Origin: Actinomycetes bacterium
GTDB taxonomy: Bacteria > Actinomycetota > Actinomycetes > Actinomycetales > Cellulomonadaceae
DNA length: 5,410 nt
Assembly: GCA_023461115.1 (NCBI GenBank)
Contig: JAEWOA010000273.1
Coordinates: 1 to 5,410 of the forward strand
Direction of reading: 5' to 3'
This document shows, one piece after another, positions 1-5,410 of the stretch (position 1 is the stretch's first letter; every line of letters starts with the position of its first letter). Below the pieces are notes generated by a model. That model did no database searches. It was not told the origin of the DNA and saw nothing but the letters and a program-made list of their open reading frames with translations. A program made the translations under genes and the position numbers.

Positions 1-1
1 C

Positions 2-1279
2 CCCGTCACCGGCGTCGACGTCGCGTTCGCCGCGGGCGACACGGCCGCGCGCACGACTCTGACGTACCGCACGCCGGGACCCGGCGCCTACGTCCTGGCG
101 CCGCACCACACCCGCGGGCCACAGCCCGAGCGCCCCGGCTGCGGCCTGGGGGAGTACGCGAGCGTCGCGGGCCCGCTCACGCTGTGCGCGGGCCGCACCC
201 TCGTCGCCGACGCGCCGAGCGTGCCCGCGGCCCCCATCCCCGACCTCGCGGGCGTCCCCGACGAACAGCTCGACGCGATCCGCGGCGCGCTCGCGGCCGA
301 CGTCGCCGCGACCCCGCCCTTCCCCTCCGACACCTACTTCGGCGGCAAGGCGCTGTTCCGCGCCGCGACCCTCGTCGCCCTCGGAGAGCGCCTCGGCGCG
401 GCCGCGGCGGTCCGCGACCTGCGCGAGCGGACCGAGGCCGCCCTGCGCGAATGGGCGGAGCCCGACGGCTGCGCGCGCCGCGACGCCCGGTGCGTGGCCT
501 ACGACGACACCGCGCGCTCGGCGATCGGGCGCACGCCGTCCTTCGGCTCCGACGAGCTCAACGACCACCACTTCCACTACGGCTACCTGCTCGCGGCCGC
601 CGGGATCCTCGCGGCCGACGACCACGCCCTGGCCACCGACCTGCGGCCCGTGCTGGACCTGCTCGCCGCGGACATCGCAGCCCCCGCGCCCAGCGCCGAC
701 CTGCCGTGGCTGCGCGCGTTCGACCCGTACGCGGGCCACTCGTGGGCCTCGGGCTCGTCGCCCTTCGCCGACGGGAACAACCAGGAGTCCAGCTCCGAGG
801 CCGTCAACGCCTGGAACGGCCTCGGCCTGTGGGCTCGCGCGACCGGCCAGGACGACCTCGCCGCGCAGGCGCGATGGATGGCCTCCACCGAGTCCGCGGC
901 GGCGGCGGCCTACTGGCTCGACCCGGTGCTGCCGGACGGGTACGGCCACCGGATCGTCTCCCTCGTCTGGGGCGGCAAGCGCGACTACGCCACCTGGTTC
1001 AGCCCCGAGCCGGCCGCGATCCTGGGCATCCAGCTCCTGCCCATGGGCCCGGCGCAGGCCGCGCTCGCGGTGCCGCCCGAGCAGGTCGCGGCGGCGCTCG
1101 ACGAGGCCGGCTCGGCCGACGCCCCGACCTTCGGCGGCTACCTATGGGCGTACCGCGCGCTCGCGGGGGACTCGGCGGGCGCGTGGGCGGGCGTGGGCGC
1201 CGCGCCCGCCGGCGCGATCGACGACGGGACGAGCCGCGCCGCGCTCCTGGCGTTCGTCGCGTCGGTGGGGGCCGGCTGA
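2..1279 (+). CDS. GH81 endo-beta-1,3-glucanase, C-terminal part (5' partial)
   Basis: This is a family 81 glycoside hydrolase, an inverting enzyme that cuts internal beta-1,3-glucosidic bonds in laminarin-like glucans. The reading frame is open from position 2 to a TGA at 1277-1279 (425 residues). The start, any signal peptide and most of the N-terminal beta-sandwich lie outside the window. Family landmarks appear in order: a LAPHH segment near fragment residues 36-40, DTYFGGKALFR from 110, NDHHFHYGY with the probable catalytic acid Asp188 (codon 563-565), DPYAGHSWASG, then GNNQESSSEA with the probable catalytic base Glu262 (785-787) and conserved Glu266 (797-799). WGGKRDYATWFS and GIQLLPMGP close the domain. 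The protein stops just after the catalytic domain, with no C-terminal carbohydrate-binding module. Family members are normally secreted. The catalytic roles are transferred from characterised GH81 enzymes. Family assignment is near certain; substrate range is inferred. Confidence 0.94.
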   Translation, partial: PVTGVDVAFAAGDTAARTTLTYRTPGPGAYVLAPHHTRGPQPERPGCGLGEYASVAGPLTLCAGRTLVADAPSVPAAPIPDLAGVPDEQLDAIRGALAADVAATPPFPSDTYFGGKALFRAATLVALGERLGAAAAVRDLRERTEAALREWAEPDGCARRDARCVAYDDTARSAIGRTPSFGSDELNDHHFHYGYLLAAAGILAADDHALATDLRPVLDLLAADIAAPAPSADLPWLRAFDPYAGHSWASGSSPFADGNNQESSSEAVNAWNGLGLWARATGQDDLAAQARWMASTESAAAAAYWLDPVLPDGYGHRIVSLVWGGKRDYATWFSPEPAAILGIQLLPMGPAQAALAVPPEQVAAALDEAGSADAPTFGGYLWAYRALAGDSAGAWAGVGAAPAGAIDDGTSRAALLAFVASVGAG

Positions 1280-1284
1280 GGCGC

Positions 1285-1313
1285 TCGCCCGTGTCGGTGG
1301 CCGCGTCTAGGTT
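1285..1313 (+). promoter_or_regulatory. Putative promoter of the YcaQ/AlkX-like gene
   Basis: TAGGTT at 1308-1313 fits the TANNNT -10 pattern common in actinobacteria. TCGCCC at 1285-1290, 17 bp upstream, is a weak -35 (3 of 6 to TTGACA). A start site near 1320 would give a short leader containing GTGAGG (1331-1336), a ribosome-binding site 5 nt before the GTG at 1342. The box lies between the GH81 stop and this gene. It also argues against in-frame upstream starts such as GTG 1291, which would lie upstream of the mapped box. Confidence 0.45.
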
Positions 1314-1341
1314 CACTGACGGGAGGCGGGGTGAGGCGAGA

Positions 1342-2487
1342 GTGCAGGAGTTGACGACGAAGGACGCGCGCCGGCTCGCGGTCCGCGCGCAGGTGCTGAC
1401 CGCGCGGCGCCCGGCGGATCTGCTCGACACCGTGCGTCGGCTCGGGTACCTGCAGCACGACCCGATCGCAGCGGTCGCGCCGAGCGCGGACCTGGTGGTG
1501 TGGAGCCGCCTGGGCTCCGAGTACGACCCCGAGGCGCTGACCGAGGCGATCGACGCGCAGCGCGTGATCGAGCTGCGCGGACGGTACCGGCCGGCCGAGG
1601 ACATCGCGTTGTACACCGCCGAGATGGCGGCCTGGCCCGGGGTGCCCGGCCAGGTTCCACAGTGGCAGTTCGACAACGCCCGCTGGGTCGAGGCCAACCG
1701 CGGATGCCGCGACGACATCCTGGCGCTGCTGCGCTCGGACGGTCCGCTCGCGGCCACCGAGCTGCCCGACACGTGCGTGCGTCCGTGGCGCTCGTCGGGC
1801 TGGAACAACCGCAAGAACGTCCACATCCTGCTGGACCTCCTGGTGCAGTCCGGGCAGGTCGCGGTCGCCGGGCGGCGCGGCAAGGAGAAGCTGTGGGACC
1901 TGGCCGAGCGCGTGTACCCCGACGACGAGCCCGTGCCGCCTGAGCAGGCCGCGCGGCTGCGCGACGAGCAGCGGCTGCGCGCGCTCGGGATCGTGCGGGT
2001 GGCTCGCCGCGCGCAGCAGGTCGAGCCGCTGGACGTGGGCGAGGTGGGCGTCGAGGTGGTCGTCGAGGGTGTGCGCGGGCGCTGGCGGATCGCCGCGGAG
2101 CTGCTGGACGAGCCCTTCGAGCCGCGTACCGCGTTGCTGGCGCCGCTCGATCGCCTGCTGTTCGACCGCGCGCGCATGGAGCAGCTCTTCGACTTCGACT
2201 ACACGCTCGAGATGTACAAGCCCGCGGCCGTGCGCCGGTGGGGCTACTACGCGCTTCCCGTGCTGCACGGCGACGCGCTGGTCGGCAAGGTCGACGCCAA
2301 GGCGGAGCATGCGCGGGGCCGCCTCGTCGTGCACGCGGTCCACGAGGACGAGGCGTTCACCCCGGCGGTGCGCGCGGCGGTGGACGCCGAGATCGAGGAC
2401 CTCGCGCAGTGGCTCGAGCTACGCGTCGAGCGGGACCGGACGACGGATGCGGGCGGTGTGTCGAACGAGACACGCGGAGGGCCGTGA
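1342..2487 (+). CDS. YcaQ/AlkX-like DNA glycosylase (HTH_42, winged-helix)
   Basis: This 381-residue protein belongs to the HTH_42 (AlkZ/YcaQ) superfamily. Its members are DNA glycosylases that remove bulky alkylated purines or unhook interstrand crosslinks. The N-terminal helix DARRLAVRAQ is followed by GYLQHDP, where Gln38-His39-Asp40 aligns with the catalytic QxD motif of E. coli YcaQ (AlkX); AlkZ-type enzymes have QxQ. Winged-helix segments span about residues 118-190, including WNNRKNVHILLDLL and KEKLWDLAERVYP. The beta-barrel part has LLAPLDRLLFDRARMEQLF and FDYTLEMYKP (about 265-293), then WGYYALPVLHGDALVGKVDAK (300-320). Length is typical. The GTG start at 1342 is chosen because GAGG lies 5 nt upstream and the N-terminus matches the family; the frame is open much further upstream, but only as a shadow of the GH81 gene. 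Family is firm; actual lesion specificity is inferred. Confidence 0.92.
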   Translation: MQELTTKDARRLAVRAQVLTARRPADLLDTVRRLGYLQHDPIAAVAPSADLVVWSRLGSEYDPEALTEAIDAQRVIELRGRYRPAEDIALYTAEMAAWPGVPGQVPQWQFDNARWVEANRGCRDDILALLRSDGPLAATELPDTCVRPWRSSGWNNRKNVHILLDLLVQSGQVAVAGRRGKEKLWDLAERVYPDDEPVPPEQAARLRDEQRLRALGIVRVARRAQQVEPLDVGEVGVEVVVEGVRGRWRIAAELLDEPFEPRTALLAPLDRLLFDRARMEQLFDFDYTLEMYKPAAVRRWGYYALPVLHGDALVGKVDAKAEHARGRLVVHAVHEDEAFTPAVRAAVDAEIEDLAQWLELRVERDRTTDAGGVSNETRGGP

Positions 2488-2532
2488 ATGTCCGATGCGG
2501 CGCGTGGACGCGCGCGTAGCCTGCGAAAGTGA
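2488..2532 (+). CDS. Possible 14-codon mini-ORF bridging to the PAP2 gene
   Basis: An ATG at 2488 follows directly on the TGA (2485-2487) of the glycosylase gene. GGAGGG at 2476-2481 lies 6 nt upstream, one of the best Shine-Dalgarno sites in the window. It would encode MSDAARGRARSLRK, a short basic peptide. Its TGA (2530-2532) overlaps the GTG start (2529-2531) of the PAP2 gene as GTGA. This geometry fits a leader peptide passing ribosomes from the upstream gene to PAP2. An alternative is that it is the original N-terminus of PAP2, separated by a frameshift or sequencing error. No function can be read from the peptide, and chance occurrence is possible. Confidence 0.35.
   Translation: MSDAARGRARSLRK
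2517..2522 (+). promoter_or_regulatory. Putative -10 box for leaderless PAP2 mRNA
   Basis: TAGCCT matches TANNNT and ends exactly 6 nt before the GTG at 2529. This is the spacing at which transcription would begin on the start codon itself, a leaderless arrangement frequent in actinobacteria. There is no Shine-Dalgarno just upstream of this GTG, which is consistent. I see no convincing -35. The box also contains an in-frame TAG (2517-2519) that prevents any longer N-terminus in the PAP2 frame. Confidence 0.4.
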
Positions 2533-3371
2533 GGTCGACCGAGGCGCGGGCATCGCGCGCAGGGATGCTCCGCGAAGTCGGTCTGCTCGCTGGCCTCTAC
2601 GCCGCGTACACCGCGACCCGGATCGCCGCGACCGGCTCGTGGGGCGTCGCGCGGTCGCACGCGGACGGGATCGTGGCCGTCGAGAGATGGCTCGGCCTCG
2701 ACGTCGAGCTGGGCCTGAACCGCGCGATCTCCGGGACGCCCTGGCTCGAGGCGATCACGTCGTACTGGTACCAGTCGATGCACTTCCTGGTGACGCCCGC
2801 CGTGCTCGTCCTGCTCTACGTGCGGCGTCCCGCGCTCTACCGTCCCGCGCGCACCGCGCTCATGGGCGCGACCTTCCTCGCGCTCGTCGGCTACTGGTTC
2901 TACCCGACCGCGCCCCCGCGGCTCATGCTGGGAGGCGAGTACGTCGACACGGTGTCCGAGGCGTCGCGGTGGGGCTGGTGGCCGAGCGCGGCGGAGCAGG
3001 CGGTCAACGGCTCCCAGTCGGTGACCAACCAAGTGGCCGCCATGCCGTCGATGCACGTCGGCTGGGCGCTCTGGGTGAGCCTGGTGTTCGCCTCGCTCGC
3101 GCGGCGGCTCGCCACCCGTGTGGCCGCCTTCGGCTACGTCACGACCACCGTCGTCGTCGTGTTAGTCACGGGCAACCACTGGGTGCTGGACGCCGTCGTC
3201 GGGGCGCTCGTCGTCGTGCTCGCGTGCGCCGTCTCGGGACGCGCCTACCGGTTGTGGCCAGCTCCACGCCGCAGTCCGGCTGACGCTGTCCCACCTGCGC
3301 AGACGCCTGCCGACGAGCCTGCCGCGGCACTTGCCTCGCAGCCGGAACCACGGCCCCTCACGAGCCGTTGA
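2529..3371 (+). CDS. PAP2-family membrane phosphatase/phosphotransferase (Aur1/Ipt1-like)
   Basis: This is a 280-residue integral membrane protein of the PAP2 superfamily, whose members hydrolyse or transfer lipid-linked phosphates through a phospho-histidine intermediate. The three signature blocks are YPTAPPRLM (125-133), AMPSMHVGWALW with His176 (171-182), and TGNHWVLDAVVG with His217 and Asp221 (214-225). The YPTAPPR form resembles the Aur1/inositolphosphotransferase-like branch more than classical PgpB. About six hydrophobic segments are visible: near 17-34, 79-97, 105-124, 176-192, 195-214 and 218-236. A soluble Pro/Ala-rich tail covers 243-280. The GTG at 2529 is the first start after an in-frame TAG; ATG 2565 (Met13) is an alternative, but its upstream sequence is no better. 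Leu212 uses TTA (3162-3164), very rare in such DNA. Family is certain. The substrate, perhaps a phospholipid or polyprenyl phosphate, is unknown. Confidence 0.9.
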   Translation: MRSTEARASRAGMLREVGLLAGLYAAYTATRIAATGSWGVARSHADGIVAVERWLGLDVELGLNRAISGTPWLEAITSYWYQSMHFLVTPAVLVLLYVRRPALYRPARTALMGATFLALVGYWFYPTAPPRLMLGGEYVDTVSEASRWGWWPSAAEQAVNGSQSVTNQVAAMPSMHVGWALWVSLVFASLARRLATRVAAFGYVTTTVVVVLVTGNHWVLDAVVGALVVVLACAVSGRAYRLWPAPRRSPADAVPPAQTPADEPAAALASQPEPRPLTSR

Positions 3372-3377
3372 ACGGCT
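3363..3377. repeat. 7-bp inverted repeat over the PAP2 stop codon
   Basis: AGCCGTT (3363-3369) and AACGGCT (3371-3377) are perfect reverse complements around a single G, and the PAP2 stop TGA (3369-3371) sits at the centre. As RNA it could fold into a 5-bp stem with a TTGAA loop, but no T-tract follows, so an intrinsic terminator is unlikely. Its right end touches the possible -35 of the telA promoter, so an operator role is conceivable. A perfect 7-bp repeat can also arise by chance. Confidence 0.4.
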
Positions 3378-3407
3378 GACCGGCCGCGGCGCGCTGCGTG
3401 ATACTTT
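3376..3407 (+). promoter_or_regulatory. Putative telA operon promoter
   Basis: CTGACC (3376-3381) matches TTGACA at four positions. GATACT (3400-3405), 18 bp downstream, matches TATAAT at four; the overlapping TACTTT (3402-3407) fits TANNNT as an alternative -10. ATACTTT stands out as one of the few A/T-rich spots in the window. A start site near 3412 would give a leader of about 44 nt before the telA ATG. The position, in the 84-bp gap between PAP2 and telA, suits a promoter for the operon that follows. Confidence 0.5.
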
Positions 3408-3443
3408 CCCCACGCTGCTCGACCTGTGGTGAAGCACACACGC

Positions 3444-3450
3444 GGAGGTG
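3444..3450 (+). promoter_or_regulatory. telA ribosome-binding site
   Basis: GGAGGTG lies 5 nt before the ATG at 3456 and is nearly a perfect match to the anti-Shine-Dalgarno. It decides the start: the in-frame GTG at 3426 lies upstream of this site and has no ribosome-binding site of its own. Confidence 0.85.
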
Positions 3451-3455
3451 CACGG

Positions 3456-4655
3456 ATGACGAATCCCTCGCCCCTCCAGCCGCCTGCCCCCACGGCGTCG
3501 CCCCCGCTCGAGGCTCCCGGCCCGGTCCCGGCCGTCCTCGACACCCGGGACCCTGGCCTGGCACCACGCGTCGACGACGCCGCGCTGCCGGGCCTGGACG
3601 CGAAAGTCGCCGCCTACGTCGCGGCCATCGAGGCCACGCAGCCCGGGTCGCCCCAGTTCGCGTCGCGCGCCGACGACGTGCGTGCGATGGGCGACACGGA
3701 CCTGCGGGTGGCCGCCGAGACCTCCAACCGGCTGCTCCAGCTCCCGGCGCGCGAGCTGCGTGAGGGCGGCGTCTCCGGCGCCTCGCAGGTCAGCCGGTCG
3801 CTGCTGGAGCTGCGCCGGACGGTCGAGGAGCTCGACCCGGCGGACGCGAGCGTCGGGAAGAAGCTGCTGGGCCTCATCCCGTTCGGGGACACGCTCACGG
3901 ACTACTTCCGCAAGTACGAGAGCGCGCAGTCCCACCTCGACGCGATCGTGCGCGCGCTCTACGACGGCCAGGACGTGCTCCGCAAGGACAACGCGGCGCT
4001 GAACCTCGAGAAGCGGCGTCTGTGGGACACCATGTCCCGACTCCAGGAGTACGTGTACGTCGCGAGTCGGCTCGACGGCCAGCTGTCCGCCGCGATCGCG
4101 CGCGCCGAGCTCGCGGACCCGCGCCGCGCCGTCGCGCTGCGCGAGGACGTGCTCTTCTACGTCCGGCAGAAGCACCAGGACCTGCTCACCCAGCTCGCGG
4201 TCTCGATGCAGGGCGTCATGGCGATCGACATCCTCGTCAGGAACAACCTCGAGCTCGTCAAGGGGGTCGACCGCGCGACCACCGTCACGGTGTCGGCGCT
4301 GCGCACCGCGGTGCTCGTCGCACAGGCGCTCAACGGCCAGCGCCTCGTGCTGGACCAGATCACGGCGCTGAACACCACGACCGCGAGCGTGGTGGCGTCG
4401 ACGCTCGCGCGCGCGCAGACCGACGGCGCACAACTCGGTCCGGGCGGCCTCCCCGAGCTCCAGGAGGCGTTCTCGGACCTGTACGGCGCGCTCGACGAGC
4501 TCGACGCGTTCAAGGCCAGCGCGCTCGATTCGGTGGCGACGACGCTCGGCGTGCTCGAGGCCGAGACGACGAAGGCCCGCGCGTACCTCGCGCAGACGGC
4601 GGGCGACGACCGCCGGCAAGGGTCGGGCGGCTCGCTCGACCTCGGCTCCGTGTGA
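3456..4655 (+). CDS. telA: TelA-family toxic anion resistance protein
   Basis: This is a 399-residue member of the TelA family (Pfam PF05816; relatives include KlaA/TelA of RK2 and YaaN and YceH of Bacillus). These cytosolic, mostly helical proteins are linked to tellurite and other toxic-anion or envelope-stress resistance; their biochemistry is unresolved. Residues 1-40 are Pro/Ala-rich and probably disordered. The family core follows: KKLLGLIPFGDTLTDYFRKYESAQ (135-158), ALYDGQDVLRKDNAAL (167-182), LREDVLFYVRQKHQDLLTQLAV (228-249), then VRNNLELVKGVDRATTVTVSALRTAVLVAQAL (261-292) and QRLVLDQITALNTTT (295-309). There is no signal peptide or membrane segment. The C-terminus is Gly/Ser-rich and ends GGSLDLGSV, resembling the tail of the next protein. 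The next gene starts 34 bp downstream, so they are probably co-transcribed. Family assignment is firm; a true role in tellurite resistance is not shown. Confidence 0.95.
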   Translation: MTNPSPLQPPAPTASPPLEAPGPVPAVLDTRDPGLAPRVDDAALPGLDAKVAAYVAAIEATQPGSPQFASRADDVRAMGDTDLRVAAETSNRLLQLPARELREGGVSGASQVSRSLLELRRTVEELDPADASVGKKLLGLIPFGDTLTDYFRKYESAQSHLDAIVRALYDGQDVLRKDNAALNLEKRRLWDTMSRLQEYVYVASRLDGQLSAAIARAELADPRRAVALREDVLFYVRQKHQDLLTQLAVSMQGVMAIDILVRNNLELVKGVDRATTVTVSALRTAVLVAQALNGQRLVLDQITALNTTTASVVASTLARAQTDGAQLGPGGLPELQEAFSDLYGALDELDAFKASALDSVATTLGVLEAETTKARAYLAQTAGDDRRQGSGGSLDLGSV

Positions 4656-4674
4656 TCGTGACCAGACAGACCGT

Positions 4675-4680
4675 GGGGGG
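4675..4680 (+). promoter_or_regulatory. Ribosome-binding site for the TTG-started gene
   Basis: A run of six G (4675-4680) lies 9 nt before the TTG at 4690. It is a G-rich but imperfect Shine-Dalgarno. No ATG or GTG in this frame lies between the telA stop and 4690, so this site and the TTG give the most plausible start. A weak site plus a TTG codon suggests modest translation, perhaps helped by coupling to telA. Confidence 0.5.
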
Positions 4681-4689
4681 ACGACAGCG

Positions 4690-5202
4690 TTGAACTGGCT
4701 CGGCGACCTTCTCGACCGTCTGCGCGGCCGCGACCCCGCGCCCGTGCCGACGCCCCTGCCCGCGGCTCCGACGACCGCTCAGATCGTCGAGGCCGTGCGC
4801 GCCGTCGAGCAGCAGATCGCGGGCAAGGTCCCTGCCGCGGTGACCGCGCGTGTGCAGCGGATCGCCCGCACCGTCGACGACATGGCGCCGCGCCTGGACC
4901 GGCTGGGCGCCGGGAGCCGCCAGGCGCACACGGTCGTCGCGACCGCCACCAGCTACCTGCCGGAGGCGGTGGGCGCGTACCTGCGCCTCCCGCGCGACTT
5001 CGCCGACCGGCGCGTGGTGTCCGACGGCAAGACGCCACTGATGCTGCTGTGCGACCAACTCGACCTCCTGGGAGTCACGCTGGGACGCATCTCCGACGCT
5101 GTGTCGCGCGCCGACGCCGACGCGCTGGTCGCGCACGGCCAGTTCCTTCAGGACAAGTTCGGCGGCTCGTCGCTCGACCTGCCCGGGACGGGCACCGCAT
5201 GA
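4690..5202 (+). CDS. TelA-associated small protein, possibly XpaC-like
   Basis: This is a 170-residue protein encoded 34 bp after telA. The TTG start gives NWLGDLLDRLRGR, a possible amphipathic helix, followed by a Pro/Ala linker (about 15-28). The rest looks all-helical. The most distinctive part is SYLPEAVGAYLRLPRDFADRR (88-108), then DGKTPLMLLCDQLDLLGVTLGRISDAVSR (112-140) and ALVAHGQFLQDKFG (145-158). The pattern of YLP, a helix, a GK-containing loop, a long helix and a final helix recalls the C-terminal part of XpaC/5-bromo-4-chloroindolyl-phosphate-hydrolysis proteins, which neighbour the TelA homologue YaaN in Bacillus. This is pattern recognition, not an alignment, and I see no hydrolase motif. 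There is no signal peptide or membrane span. The tail GGSSLDL (158-164) echoes that of TelA. The gene overlaps the next one by ATGA. It is real by codon use and context; function unknown. Confidence 0.8.
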   Translation: MNWLGDLLDRLRGRDPAPVPTPLPAAPTTAQIVEAVRAVEQQIAGKVPAAVTARVQRIARTVDDMAPRLDRLGAGSRQAHTVVATATSYLPEAVGAYLRLPRDFADRRVVSDGKTPLMLLCDQLDLLGVTLGRISDAVSRADADALVAHGQFLQDKFGGSSLDLPGTGTA

Positions 5203-5410
5203 CCGGGGCCATGGGCGACTCGGCGCGGGCGTTGCGCGAGGCGTGGGACGCGCTCGCCGCGACCGGCCTGGGCGCCGGTCTCGACGAGGGCGCGGTCCGC
5301 GACGAGGGACGTCGCCTCGCCGCGGCGATCGCGGAGTCGGTGCCGGGTGCGCCGGCCCTGTGGGCGCAGGCGGCTGGCGAGGACTCGGCGAGGTTCTTCA
5401 CCGCGGCAGC
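5199..5410 (+). CDS. Unrecognised protein, N-terminal part (3' partial), telA operon
   Basis: An ATG at 5199 overlaps the TGA (5200-5202) of the upstream gene as ATGA, the usual sign of translational coupling. The frame then stays open for 70 codons to the window edge. The protein begins MTGAMGDSARALREAWDAL, and a second possible start is ATG 5211. The visible part looks soluble and helical, rich in Ala, Glu, Asp and Arg, with no signal peptide or membrane segment. G/C at third positions agrees with its neighbours, supporting a real gene. I do not recognise the family. Position makes it the third member of the probable telA operon, so a role linked to TelA is inferred from context only. Confidence 0.72.
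   Translation, partial: MTGAMGDSARALREAWDALAATGLGAGLDEGAVRDEGRRLAAAIAESVPGAPALWAQAAGEDSARFFTAA

Noticed and set aside
184..1341. A very long + strand open frame continuous with the glycosylase gene, suggesting a 767-residue protein
   Set aside because: The upstream part is an Arg/Pro/Gly-rich shadow of the GH81 gene in another frame. Homology to the glycosylase family begins only at 1342, where a ribosome-binding site and a possible promoter are also found.
1280..1341. Search for an intrinsic terminator after GH81
   Set aside because: I found only tiny GC repeats such as GGCG-CT-CGCC (1280-1289), with a loop too short to form and no T-tract.
999..2343. Antisense open frames of 392 and 401 codons opposite the GH81 end and the glycosylase
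   Set aside because: They are low-complexity, Arg/Ser- or His/Arg-rich translations without motifs, explained as mirror frames of the sense genes.
2484..2519. GTG overlapping the glycosylase stop (GTGA) as a possible PAP2 start
   Set aside because: It is in the PAP2 frame but meets TAG at 2517-2519 after 11 codons, so it cannot be the N-terminus of the PAP2 protein.
3148..3222. Repeated GTC-type triplets that look like a short tandem repeat
   Set aside because: They encode Val-rich parts of the last two membrane segments of the PAP2 protein and follow from codon bias plus hydrophobic composition.
3162..4619. Long antisense open frame (485 codons) opposite telA and the end of PAP2
   Set aside because: Stop codons are rare on the antisense strand of such GC-rich genes. 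The translation is Arg/Val/Glu-rich with no recognisable domain, whereas the sense strand has clear TelA and PAP2 motifs.

Overview
The window is a piece of very GC-rich chromosome (about three quarters G+C by eye, with G or C at nearly every third codon position). All recognisable genes are on the + strand. The GC content, GTG and TTG starts, TANNNT-type -10 boxes and gene set suggest a high-GC actinobacterium. A Cellulomonas-like member of the Micrococcales is a reasonable guess, but nothing here fixes the genus.

Layout. (1) Positions 2-1279 hold the C-terminal 425 residues of a glycoside hydrolase family 81 endo-beta-1,3-glucanase, cut off by the left edge. (2) After a 62-bp gap with a likely promoter comes a GTG-started gene (1342-2487) for a YcaQ/AlkX-type DNA glycosylase of the HTH_42 superfamily. 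(3) A 41-bp gap holds a 14-codon mini-ORF with a strong Shine-Dalgarno. It bridges exactly from the glycosylase stop to the GTG start of a PAP2-family membrane phosphatase or phosphotransferase (2529-3371). That GTG also sits 6 nt behind a TAGCCT box, so leaderless expression is possible. The phosphatase gene has the only TTA leucine codon I found in the window. (4) An 84-bp gap with a 7-bp inverted repeat and a likely promoter leads into telA (3456-4655). It is followed by a TTG-started gene for a 170-aa protein (4690-5202), then by a third gene that overlaps it by ATGA and runs off the right edge (5199-5410). The spacing suggests these three form one operon.

How the genes relate. The first three look like separate functions side by side: extracellular beta-glucan breakdown, repair of alkylated or crosslinked DNA, and lipid-phosphate chemistry at the membrane. 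The telA operon is the functional cluster. A TelA-family helical protein is paired with a small partner that resembles, distantly, the C-terminal part of XpaC-type proteins found next to TelA homologues in Firmicutes. Both proteins end in a GGS-(S)-LDL tail. The third protein is unrecognised, so this operon is the best place to look for something undescribed. I saw no tRNA, rRNA, CRISPR array, insertion sequence or T-tract terminator.
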